Origin: Leucocoprinus leucothites
Lineage: Eukaryota; Basidiomycota; Agaricomycetes; Agaricales; Agaricaceae
Reading direction: 5' to 3'
Assembly: GCA_013368445.1 (NCBI GenBank)
Contig: JAACJO010000006.1
Span: forward strand, 1,984,001 to 2,048,000
Length of the DNA stretch: 64,000 nucleotides
Both the position numbers and the translations under genes were made by a program. A model generated the notes under the pieces. The model worked only from the letters and a program-made list of their open reading frames with translations, was not told the DNA's origin and searched no databases. Shown one piece after another: positions 37,142-47,045 of the stretch; the first letter of the stretch is position 1; every line of letters begins with the position of its first letter.

Positions 37142-40100
37142 CTAGTTGACTCGTTGGGTTTCATCAAGAATGTTCCCAACCGCAATCAAATCAATGGGCA
37201 TCTCCTTCCCATGCTTCATCGCTTCCTCAAAACTTCGTCTACCATCGTGTTCCACGTCTGCTGGCGATCCAACCTCTGGATCCCTAGATAATCCACCCGC
37301 TTCCAGGTCCTGAAGGATCTCTTGGCATCGTGGACGTTTCTCAGCCTCCAATACCCAAACACGTTCAACAAGCTTCCAAACAATACTCTCTGCCTGGCTG
37401 ACCTCTGTCAGATGAGGAGGCCGCTCCGGTATGATTCCTCGATCGAGCCTCCTGATGATCTGTGCGTCAGACAGCCCATGATATGGGAGGTTCCCCGTCA
37501 AGATCTAGAAAAAAAATATCGTTCGATCTCAGAACACTGATCAAGTTTCGCAAATTCAGATCATACCTCGTAATAGACACAACCTAGCGCCCATACGTCG
37601 CTGGCCATCGTAGAACGAGCCCCATCATCCAACAATTCTGGAGCAGCCCAGTGATACGAAAAGCCATGAACCGTCGTTGCTGGGATCGTATAGGCAAGTG
37701 TTTGATCGGTGCGAATGAAGCTCAACCCAAAGTCGGTTATGCAAGCACGTCCTGAATCGTTGACAAGAACGTTCAGCTACATTGACCTCTCATTAGCCCA
37801 ATAAATTCTACAACAGAAAGAAAGGAGCGTACCCCTTTCAAGTCGCTATGAACCAAACCACGACTATGCATATAGTTCAACCCAGCAGTCACGTCATAAA
37901 CCTAGACACTTGATGAACTACTGAGACACCGAGACTAGCTATCAAGTGACTCACAAATGGAATGCGCGGAGATGATGGATTGTTCTTCAGATATTCCACA
38001 AGGTTCCCATGGCGCATCCAAGGCGATACGAGACAAACTTGTCTACGTGCGTTATTCAGGTAATAAATGCCGTAGAAAGGAACTATATTGGGATGATGTA
38101 GTTGACCCCAAAGAATGGCTTCCTTGGCATAAATCTAGAAGCAGAGGTCAGCCCACAAATCTCAGAACGTGATAATCCGAGAAAAAGAGAACCTTCAGCA
38201 TAGCATCCGTGTCCGACTTTTGGTGTAAACGAACAACCTTCAGGCAAAGCTGCTGGTCACGATGATGACCTCTATGTATATCCGAAAACGCCCCTCCACT
38301 CTCATGCTGGTCAAACACAATATCCTTCAACACATAGCAATGTGGATATAATAGAGTATCTTTAGAAAGCTTGTAAAGTGCAATAAGGGCGTGTTTTTGA
38401 AGCCAAGGTATAGGACAAGTCTTTTCTCTGACAACCTGGTATTTGACTATCAGATGCGAGATTGAGAAATCATAAACACCTAGGCAACGCACGTTGTAAA
38501 GGAAATCCACCATCAGTTGTGCTTGGCCACCGCGGAGCTTACGAAGGGCTTTCCGCGAATTCGACCCCCGAAGCACGCTGGCGAGCTTCTCCGTTAACGG
38601 TATGACAGTCTGATTGTCAAAGAGCCAATCACTTGGTAAGCTTGTGATCTTCTTTCAGCGAAGTGATCGCCTACCGGGGGATCAGGAAGTTTAATGTGCG
38701 AGTGGAGCTCCATTCTCGGTTCCGTTTCGTGAACTTGACGTTCGACACCTGGGGAACTCATCCCTCAGAAAACAAGACAATGAGAGGGAAATCAGAAAAA
38801 TTACCTTTACTAAACGGAATAATAACATCGTCTCCATCGTCGCCACTCGATTCAGAATCTTCTGGGTCGGAATAAAAGCTCACGCTTTTAGGAGAGGTCA
38901 AAATATCGGACAAGCCCTCCTGAGGTGGTTTCTTCACCACAAGCATATACTGTCCCACTGGCTGGTTTTTGAATATCGTAAATGCACCTGAGCGGGCTGC
39001 ATCCCTCAAAAAATCAGGGAACGTCGAATGATAGAACCGTGGATAACCAATGTCGAAGGAATCAGGAGTGGGAATGTCAATAACAGAGTGCAAGCTCTGC
39101 AACGCACGATAGAACGTAGGCTGGTCTATCCCGAGGGTATCCGCAATGCGTTTAGCCGTGTACAGAGAATGGCGAGTTCCATTGGCAGCACACAGTCGAA
39201 GGACATTGATAGTTGTAGGACGGAAATGCGACTCCACATCAGCGAGGATGAACATATAGAGTGTGTCAAGGTCATGCAGTGGATTGGCTATCGTAGCCAA
39301 ATGAATGTTCGGGTGGAATGGCAAACTATCAAAGAACTCCAAGCACTTTGCAAGCTGTGTCTTCGGATTCCTGCGTCCATCGTCCCCGATAAACGCCAAT
39401 ATAGACAACGCAGCCATGAAAAATCCGGATGCCACGCCTAACAACCGCTCCAACTGAGAATCCATTGGCCAATCTTCAGTTCCAAACATGGCAGGAAATC
39501 GCTCGCGTATGTCACGAAAGCCAGAGAGGAAGACTTGACGAACATCCTTCACTGACTCTGCATCATCGAACGACAAATTCGCACACATAATCGACTCTTT
39601 GTATTTAGTCACAAGGTCTTTGAGATGTGGTTCCGGGCGACTGCAAATGAACCACAGGAAGGAAGGCGCCTGGTCGGTAGGAGGGATATCAGAAGAATCA
39701 CGATGAGCTGGTGCACTTTGGCTGAGGAGCTCAATAAGCTCTGCCTGGACACGTCGATCGCTACATTCATCCAATCCATCCAAAACAATAACGAGCGAAG
39801 AATCGTTATTCAGAAGCTTCGCCTCAAGAGAGGGTCTATAAACAAGCTTGTCATATTGCGTAGATAAACTCTCCTCAAAAATATGAGGTTCGTTCTCTAC
39901 TACTTTGCTGACAGCCTCATGAAACGCAGAACTTCGAGAAGAGAGCTGGTGGGCAATGGTGAACATAACTTGCGAAATATCGCTGCAGTTGTGTGCCCGA
40001 GAGCAGAACACAGCAGCCCCAAGCCGACGCGTGTTTTCACAGGATTCCGCAAAGGCCTGAGCAACCGCTGATTTTCCAGAACCAGCAGGCCCGAATAGCC

Positions 40101-40813
40101 AAAAAATATGCTTTGTGCGTCCAGAAGGTGAAGATAGAGCTTCCAGAGTGTGTAGAAGCTCGCGACGAGTGTCGGGATGGCATTTCGGTAGGGGATATCG
40201 AGAAGGGGAATGAAGACTTGCTCCAGAGATTTTCCTTCCCGCGATTGACTTTGGAGCTACAAGAGGCAGTACACTCCCGTTCAAAGGATTGACATGCAGT
40301 GAAAGTCCGTCGTGAGGCTGAAGAGAGGACGCGTTCTGTGGAAGGATTTGTATTTCCTGGTTAAGCAATAACTCAGGAGCTGCATGTGGTGTATGAGTTG
40401 GAGATGGAGGAGGTGGTATGGACGAGAGGCTGGGGGGTGCCCGAAGGGGATCAGCATCCGAAAAGGTGAGAAATGGCACAGGGTTTCGACTAGGTCGTTG
40501 GATTTCGGGATCTAGATGCTGCGGAGGGTGCCAGCCCACATCGAAGTGGTCCACATTCTCAGTCGTCTCGCTGTCATTCGACTGTCCTAAGATGAATATT
40601 AATATATGGCCAATTTAATTCAAGGTCACTACTTGTCAACGAACCTACGGGTGCGTAACGCTGTTGTGCCCGGATATCATCATCATCTTTCCCAGGGTTA
40701 AAGTCATCTGAGAAGTCCAAACCCCATTTCAGTCCTTGCAAGAAGCGAGAACTATCAAAAGAGCGCAGCCCATCTTTAAGTCTAGTCGCGGAGAGGTTCG
40801 ACTGGGTCATCAT
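37142..40813 (-). CDS. NACHT ATPase fused to a C-terminal protein kinase
   Basis: Predicted 1,084-residue fusion in eight exons: 40813-40649, 40581-38805, 38748-38675, 38609-38193, 38134-37955, 37901-37833, 37776-37567, 37504-37142. All introns are 56-68 bp GT-AG and every phase matches. Order: acidic/Pro-rich N-terminus; NACHT with P-loop GPAGSGKSAVAQ and Walker B LVIVLDGLDECSD; winged-helix-like part with FYHSTFPDFLRD; an Asp/Ser/Glu-rich linker (SDPEDSESSGDDGDD); a short GVER..LPDPP bridge; a ~100-residue helical segment; then the kinase with loop GGAFSDIHRG, lysine LCLKVV, YAKEAILW, catalytic loop HSDLKG (non-RD), TDFGLSF, WAAPELLDD and SDVWALGC. Stop at 37142-37144. The bridging introns are also preserved in the duplicated copy at 41928-43676. 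If exons 3-4 were not joined this would be two genes, but no start codon with a plausible N-lobe exists for a separate kinase. Confidence 0.8.
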
Positions 40814-41399
40814 ATGGGGACGAAAGAATGGAAGTCAGTTGCGTCAGCGCATCGAGTCTGTAAGGACATTAAGGTCATGAGAAACCAATGCTGTGTGGAT
40901 GTCAGAAGGGACGGATGTGGCAGTGAGACAACTCAGGATGATTACCACCCAAGAAGGCGCCCATGAGTGTTTGGTCCTATTTGATATTGTATTAAACCGA
41001 GGGTTGTAATAGTTCGCTGTTCGCCAACCAACTTTGAAGAACTCAAGCGCTAGCAATCGGATAGCTTGGACATATTTTCCCCAGAATTAACAGAGCCACA
41101 GGCTACACCATGAATTGAAACTCGGTGCCAAGAATATCAAGGGCGTGGTATGGATGCTTACAACGACTCTCCAAGCTCTTGTTCCAAATTTACTTCAATC
41201 CTAACGGGCTCTCCATTCCTTGAAGACGTTTCAATCCACTTGTACTGCTTACTCCAAAAATGTTAACTTGTCAAAGAGCGGCCTGGGAATAAATAGCAAG
41301 ACTGCTCGTCCGACCAAAAAAAAATCAATTCAATATATCCACTGATGCTCTCAGCTTGTGAGATCCCGAGAAGACAGCGCGCGGAACGGAACGCTGGAT
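40814..41399. other. Intergenic, promoter side of the NACHT-kinase gene
   Basis: No gene seen. Confidence 0.5.
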
Positions 41400-41925
41400 G
41401 AATCAACATGAGAAGAACAACCCGGCTACCCAGGAAAGAGATAAGATTAGATCAACAACTGATCATCAATAAATCTCTTATCTTTCCAGCACATATGCAA
41501 ACCTTCCCTTGAGTATAATCCAAGGTGCAAGTCATCATTTGAACGACGTAATCACCAACTTCGAACGTAAGCATGATTCGACATCAACGTTTTCTTTTAC
41601 TCAACCAAACCCCCGTGGTAGCTAATCTTTCTACTTAATACGCCCAGGCCATCCACAAACACACACCCCACAGTCCCAGAAATCCAAGGCACAACCCAAG
41701 AAGTCGCACTCGCCAAATGCGAACGCGCAGTGAACCTCATCAACGGTACATGCATCATAGAAGACACGGCTCTAAACTTCAAAACACTCAACAACCTCCC
41801 AGACCCTTACATCAAATACTTCCTCCACAAACTCGGACACCCGGGGTTGAACAACCTTCTCGGTGGGTTCCCTACGAAAGAAGCTAAAGCGATATCCACG
41901 TCTACTTAATCCGCTGGTCCTGGTG
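41400..41925 (+). pseudogene. Truncated ITPase (HAM1) copy with its promoter
   Basis: 41400-41640 matches the promoter of the intact ITPase gene (46743-47010), including GAGATAAGATTAGATCAACA and AACGTTTTCTTTTACTCAA. The first two coding exons are missing; the copy jumps to the exon equivalent to 47281-47535. Residues shared include [14 protein letters not shown] and GLNNLL.GFPTKEA. The copy carries damaging changes ([11 protein letters not shown] has become [11 protein letters not shown]) and a nonsense TAA just before the exon end, where the parent reads TTT GCT TAT. It stops abruptly at the end of that exon and abuts the kinase duplicate. Not functional. Confidence 0.85.
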
Positions 41926-41927
41926 TG

Positions 41928-43676
41928 TTATTTGACTTGTTGGGTTCCACCAAGAATATTCCCAACCGCAATCAAATCAGTGGGCATCTCCTTCCCATGC
42001 TTCATCGCCTCCTCAAAACTTCGTCTACCATCACGCTCCATGCCTGCTGGAAATTCAACCTCTAGTGTTCTAACCAACCCACCCGCTTCCAATTCCTTCA
42101 GGATCTCTCGACACCGCGGACGTTGTTCCGCCTCCATCACCCAAACACGTTCAACAAGCTTCCAAACAATACTCTCCGCTTGGCTGATCACTGCTAAATG
42201 AGGAGGCCGCTCTGGTATAATTCCTTGAAGGAGCCTCCTGATGATCTGTGCGTCAGACAGCCCATGGTATGGGAGGTTCCCCGTCAAGATCTAGAAAAAT
42301 ATCGTTCGACCTCGGAACACTGATCGAGTTTCGTAAACCCAAATCATAGTACCTCGTAATAGACACACCCCAGTACCCATATATCGCTAGCCATCGTGGA
42401 ACGAGACCCGTCATCCAACAATTCTGGTGCGGCCCAGTGATACGAAAAGCCATGAACCGTCGTTGCTGGGATCGTATAGGCAAGTGTTTGATCGATGCGA
42501 ATGAAGCTTAGCCCGAAGTCAGTTATGCAAGCACGTCCTGAATCGTTGGAAAGAACGTTTAGCTACATTGACTTCTCATTAGTCCGTTAAATTCTACAAC
42601 AGAAAGAAAGGAGCGTACCCCTTTCGAGTCGCTATGAACCAAACCACGACTATGCATATAGTTCAACCCAGCAGTCACGTCATAAACCTAGGCCACTTGA
42701 TGAACTACTGAGACACCGAGACTAACTATCAAGCGACTCACAAACGGAATACGCGGAGATGATGGATTGCTCTTCAGATATTCCACAAGATTTCCATGGC
42801 GCATCCAAGGCGATACGAGACATACTTGTCTACGTGCGTTATTCAGATAATAAATGCCATAGAAAGGGACTATATTGGGATGATGCAGTTGACCCCAAAG
42901 AATGGCTTCCTTGGCATAAGTCTGGAAGCAGAGATCAGCTCACAAATCTCAGAACGCGATAATGAGAACCTTCAGCATAGCATCCGTGTCCGACTTTTGG
43001 TGTAAACGAACAACCTTCAGGCAAAGCTGCTGGTCACGATGATGACCTCTATGTATATCCGAAAACGCCCCTCTACTCTCATGCTGGTCAAACACAATAT
43101 CCTTCAACACATGACAATGTGGATACAATAGAGTTTCTTTAGAAAGTTTGTAAAGTGCAATAAGGGCATGCTTTTGGAGCTAAGGGATAGGACAAGACTT
43201 TTCTCTAACAGCCTTGCATTTCGATATCAGATGTGAGACTGAACAATCACAAAATCTAGGCAACACACATTGTAAAGAAAATCCACCATCAGCTGTGCTT
43301 TGTCACGGGCCCTGGAGTTGACGAAGGGCTTTCCGCGAATTTGACCCTCGAAGCACGCTTGCAAGCTTCTCCGTTAAGGGTATAACGGTCTAATCGTCAA
43401 GTTAAAGAGTCAATCACCTAATAAGCCCACGATCTTTTCAACGAAGTGATCACTTACCGGTGGATCAGGAAGTCCAATGGGTGCACGGAACTCGGCTCTC
43501 GGTTTCATTTTGTGAACATGATGTTCAACACCTAACGCAATGAGAGGGAGATCAGAAATCACTTTCACCAAACGGAGCAATAGCATCATCTCCATCATTG
43601 TCGCCTGCCTCAGAATCTTCTGAGTCGGAATAAAAGCTCAGGCTCTTGGGAGAAGTCAAAACATCAGACAATCCCA
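41928..43676 (-). pseudogene. Duplicated, decayed copy of the NACHT-kinase linker and kinase
   Basis: Copy of 37142-38915. It begins inside the linker (GLSDVLTSPKS..FYSDSEDSE) and lacks the whole NACHT domain. The linker-kinase bridge GVEHHVHKMKPR..LPDPP is kept, as are the canonical splice sites leading to TVIPLTEKLASVLRGSNS. It is broken by an internal deletion in the intron before GVEH, a 4-nt length change with an immediate TGA after the RKALRQLQG stretch, and a TAG (43180-43182) where the parent has the Trp of PWLQKHAL. The four kinase-core exons remain open with intact splice sites, but the catalytic loop reads HSDSKG instead of HSDLKG. A shortened transcript encoding only the kinase core is conceivable, but no start codon is evident. 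Confidence 0.85.
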
Positions 43677-43769
43677 CCCGTTGAGGAAGCTGAGCGTTGG
43701 GTGTTGTCCATGAACGGAAGAACGCGGGTCCCGAGCTAGAGGGTCGCTGTTGGGATCGATCATCATTCG

Positions 43770-44678
43770 CTACTGGCGCGACATTGGTGAGACAGGACGA
43801 GAAGGCATGAAGACGGAGGGGATGGCAATGTTGGCGTAGGGATCGTAGTAGTTATGCGGTAGAGAAAGGGATGAAGAACGACGGTGAGTATATAGAGGCA
43901 CTGGCTGGACTACAGGCGTCTGAGAGCGGATCCTGTCAAGGTTCCGAACGGCTTCAGCGAGCTCGGCTCCCTTCTTCCCCTCCAGGAGAAGCTGAGCGAC
44001 TTCTTCGCATAGACGCTCATCCTCAGGAGTGGGAAGAGCCTTGTCCTTTTTCTTCTCCTTATTCTTGTTGTGAACCGGACGTAAGCGATAATTGGGATAC
44101 TTTACTTTGTGCTCGGCCTTTGCATGCTTTGCCTTTATCCCCAAAAGCGCTTCTCCTCGAGGGGTAAAGCCCTCCAACAATTGCCTGAGATTAAGGTCAA
44201 GGATCTATTTAGAAAACGGTATATTGGGTTCTCACCAATGATCTCTGAAAGGGATCCATGGTCGGTCTCAATTGAACCCGGTACATGTGTCTGGCGAACA
44301 AAATCCGCTCGGAAAAGCATGAAGGCATTAGGGGGCCTGGGAATGTAGCTGGTAGACCGGCACTTCCTAGGCGGTGCACGACGGCGAGCGGGCCCAACTG
44401 ATGGTATTTCCGATGCGGGGGGGATTGTTGAGTCGGGCGAGAAAGACCCGTCTTCAGGCTCAACGTACGTTACTGGTGTCACATTGGGTGCAGACATGAA
44501 TGGTTTCTGAGATGGGGGTGGAAGATCGGTCCCATAGATCCCAGGCTTAGCCGGATTTAAACCTATTAAAGGTAAGTCAGAGATTGAGAAAATGAGGGAG
44601 TAGGCACCTACCAATAAGCATAGCATACGAACGTCGTCTGCGGTTAGCGGTGTTGGCGGCAAGACCGAAGGAGGGCAT
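43770..44678 (-). pseudogene. HMG-box (MATA_HMG-like) transcription factor with a frameshift inside the box
   Basis: From ATG 44678 (MPSFGLAANTANRRRR) a first intron joins AMLIGLNPAKPGIYG. The HMG box follows: YIPRPPNAFMLFRADFVRQ, then after a GTGAGA intron GNCWRALPLEEKRFW. The box continues in another register as IKAKHAKAEHKVKYPNYRLRP with a basic NKNKEKKKDKA tail, ending MSPMSRQ-type at 43770-43772. Between EKRFW and IKAKHAK one nucleotide is missing (the sequence reads TTT TGG GGA TAA near 44140-44147) and no intron can fix it. The product would stop inside helix 3. The architecture (box in the middle, short protein) resembles fungal mating/fruiting HMG regulators. A sequencing error is the main alternative to true loss of function. 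Confidence 0.7.
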
Positions 44679-44874
44679 AATTATTGAAAGGCCTACGGTC
44701 GAGAAAAGAGACGTAGATGTAAATGGAATGAAGTCGATTTATAGGCGATGGCAAGATTCCAGAGATGATTCTAGCAGACAGTGCTTCGAACGGAGACCCT
44801 GGCCACTGTTTTTGTTATTGAGCTACAAGCCTTTTTACCTCTTTTTAACCGTGTCTACGTCACAGGATGTGCAT
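44638..44874. repeat. HMG gene 5' region, duplicated at 46196-46440
   Basis: About 237 bp covering the first HMG codons, 5' UTR and promoter, repeated with ~93-95% identity by eye at 46196-46440 in the same orientation. Both contain GACAGTGCTTCGA.CGGAGACC and GTGTCTACGTCAC.GGATGTGCATCA. Confidence 0.9.
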
Positions 44875-45217
44875 CATTGTACATGATTTTCAAACGGAAA
44901 GTTCTGAACGAATTCACTGCGTTAATATGTAGGATCATTAAAGCTCATTCCTTTGGAAGCCTATTTCCCCACAATCGATCGCCATAACTCTTGAGTACGC
45001 AGTATTGCGATCATGTTTAGATGGCAAATTGCCGATTTTGTGCTACAACTTCAGTTGCTACCATTGAATGTTGAATACCGAGGGATGTCAGAGTAATATA
45101 TACACATTTGCCCAATCTTTCTAAGAAAACACTTGATCAATAATATGTGATATCCCAATGATTTCCTTCGTCCTAGAGCCCATCATGCGCAACGTGTTAG
45201 TACCTCATTGATAAAGC
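44875..45217. other. Intergenic
   Basis: Between the HMG promoter and the stop of the secreted-protein gene. Nothing seen. Confidence 0.5.
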
Positions 45218-45652
45218 CTAGGCAGCCAGTATAATCATGATACCCACGCAATATATATTCCCACTCGCAGCTCGCCACTGCGGATATCCATCTCCTCGAT
45301 CCGCGATCTTCGTAAACGCAGACTTGATATAATTATCCAAAGTCGTCGAGTGCCTTACATCGACTTTATATCCATTATAATGACTGTACGTTCCACTCGC
45401 ATGACCAACTTCAGTTCCACCGGTGATAACCAAGCTTGAAGCGCCTGAGGCTTTCTTGAGTGTGATCACACCGTCGACGGTACCAGAGAGGATCCCTTCG
45501 TATGATGTGCACTTGGGATTGGAACGAGTTGTGCAGCCACCAGAGGAAGAGGCTGTTATTCCGTTTGGGATTAGACGGGCTTCGGCTTGTGCTTGGGTCA
45601 AGCGGGTACCCGAACGAGCAGAGAGGTCATCTGAGACGGGGAGAGCGGACAT
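45218..45652 (-). CDS. Secreted-type small protein with peptidase-M15-like H..D motif, possibly decaying
   Basis: Encodes ~144 residues from the first in-frame ATG (45652). Features are LTQAQAEARLIPNGI, a Cys pair (GGCTTRSNPKCTS), SGTVDGVITLKK, and the block GGTEVGHASGTYSHYNGYKVDV. The SHYNGYKVD part resembles the SxHxxGxAxD zinc-binding pattern of M15 peptidases; related small secreted proteins exist in basidiomycetes. Just upstream, across an intron (GTTAGA...CACATAG), the sequence FFGVALILLAPLMSALPV looks like a signal peptide, and MSALP would be its end. Exon 1 offers ATA ATA AAG where an initiator ATG would be expected. The C-terminus (NIYCVGIMIILAA) lacks the second His-containing motif I would expect. 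The gene may therefore be losing function. Confidence 0.5.
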   Translation of the reverse strand: MSALPVSDDLSARSGTRLTQAQAEARLIPNGITASSSGGCTTRSNPKCTSYEGILSGTVDGVITLKKASGASSLVITGGTEVGHASGTYSHYNGYKVDVRHSTTLDNYIKSAFTKIADRGDGYPQWRAASGNIYCVGIMIILAA

Positions 45653-45817
45653 GAGGGGTGCGAGAAGGATGAGGGCGACGCCGAAGAACTATGTGGAGTT
45701 AGTTCAGCACTGGATATGGGGCTTTTGACTTGAAGTAGAGGAAATACACTCTAACCTTTATTATTGGACTGGAATTGAGTATCCCGCTGAGGAGCTTGAA
45801 TGCGTCCCCATTCGCCG

Positions 45818-45824
45818 CTTTATA
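45818..45824 (-). promoter_or_regulatory. TATA box of the secreted-protein gene
   Basis: TATAAAG on the minus strand, about 170 bp upstream of the ATG at 45652 and about 55 bp before the likely first-exon donor. Confidence 0.4.
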
Positions 45825-45890
45825 CTGCAAGGCTGCTGATTCGAGTGATAATGATCAACCCCAACATGTGGGCGTTTATCTATCCAAGTA

Positions 45891-46162
45891 GCCTAGGCTC
45901 TGCCAAGGATAAACAGTATACGACCTCTGACGATGCTTCTGGAGCCCTTTGAGTTCCAGAAGAGGAACAGAAAGATATATTCGGCCTGTCGACGTCACGA
46001 TTGGATATTTTGAGTTGTGGATCCTAGCCTAGGCTCTGTCAAGGATAAACAGCATACGACCTCTGACGATGCTTCTGGAGCCCTTTGAGTTCCAGAAGAG
46101 GAACAGAAAGATATGTTTGGCCTGTCGACGTCACGATTGGATAGTTTGAGTTGTGGATCCTA
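45891..46162. repeat. Two tandem copies of a 136-bp unit
   Basis: GCCTAGGCTCTG starts at 45891 and again at 46027. The units differ at only a few positions. Each contains GAGCCCTTTGAGTTCCAGAAG and GTCGACGTCACGATTGGAT, the latter carrying a GACGTCAC half of a CRE-like site. Confidence 0.9.
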
Positions 46163-46195
46163 GTCATTTATCAGACGTCACTAAGCTGGCCAGGC

Positions 46196-46440
46196 TACTG
46201 TGGTCAGCGGTATTGGCGGCAAGACCGAAGGCGAGCATAATGATTGAAAGGCCTACGGTCGAGAAGAGAGACGTGGATGTAAATGGAATGAAGTAGATTT
46301 ATAGGTGATGGCAAGATTACAGGGATGATTCTAGCAGACAGTGCTTCGATCGGAGACCCTGGCCACTGTTTTTGTTATTGAGCTACACGCCTTTTTACCT
46401 CTTTTTAACCGTGTCTACGTCACGGGATGTGCATCAGTAA
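46196..46440. repeat. Second copy of the HMG 5' region
   Basis: Partner of 44638-44874. On the minus strand it still encodes ATG plus about 11 codons of the HMG N-terminus (M-L-A-F-G-L-A-A-N-T-A), after which the similarity ends at a new junction. A promoter without its gene. Confidence 0.85.
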
Positions 46441-47045
46441 AATCCTTCTTTCTTGGTTAAGCCTTTTAGCTCTTGTCAGGGGATAGCAACTTGTTATGGT
46501 ACATCTTGTATAGTACTTATGAGGTCACGAAATCTGATATTTCGTACACACCGAGTTGTCACACAGTATCAGCTTTGCAAATAAAGTTCACCATTTTCTA
46601 ATGATGATGGATGGTTACTAGATCCAAGCCGATTATCAGAATGTTGCCGGATGACTGCAAACTTACAATGGCCTATCATGTGTCCCTAGTATAATATACA
46701 ATTGATGAATAACTCTCGCGGCTATCCACAACTACAAGCCAAACATGAGAAGAACAAATTCGGCTACGCAGGCAGGAGAGAGATAAGATTAGATCAACAA
46801 CCGATCATCAATTAAATCTCTTATCTTTCCAGCACACATGTAAAACCTTCCCTTGACAATGATCTCGAAGTCCAGCTTCATCCAAGGTGCAAGTCATTAT
46901 TCGAACGACGTAATCACAAACTTCGAACGTAAACATGACTCGATTTTCAACGTTTTCTTTTACTCAATCAAACCTCCTTTGGTAGCCAATCTTTCTATTT
47001 AATACGCTCAAGCCGTACTGTACCACCATCGAGTCAGAAGAAATC
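46441..47045. promoter_or_regulatory. ITPase promoter region; 46743-47010 duplicated at 41400-41640
   Basis: Contains the stretch copied with the ITPase pseudogene. A TTTCTATTTAATACGC motif lies ~40 bp before the ATG. No other gene seen. Confidence 0.55.

Noticed and set aside
37142..38576. Stand-alone kinase gene separate from the NACHT gene
   Set aside because: No plausible start codon and promoter; the bridging exons keep frame and splice sites in both the parent and its duplicate.
43559..43766. Extension of the HMG protein into the acidic linker sequence downstream
   Set aside because: The acidic stretch is in a different frame from the HMG tail and is explained as the duplicated end of the NACHT-kinase linker; no splice pair joins them convincingly.
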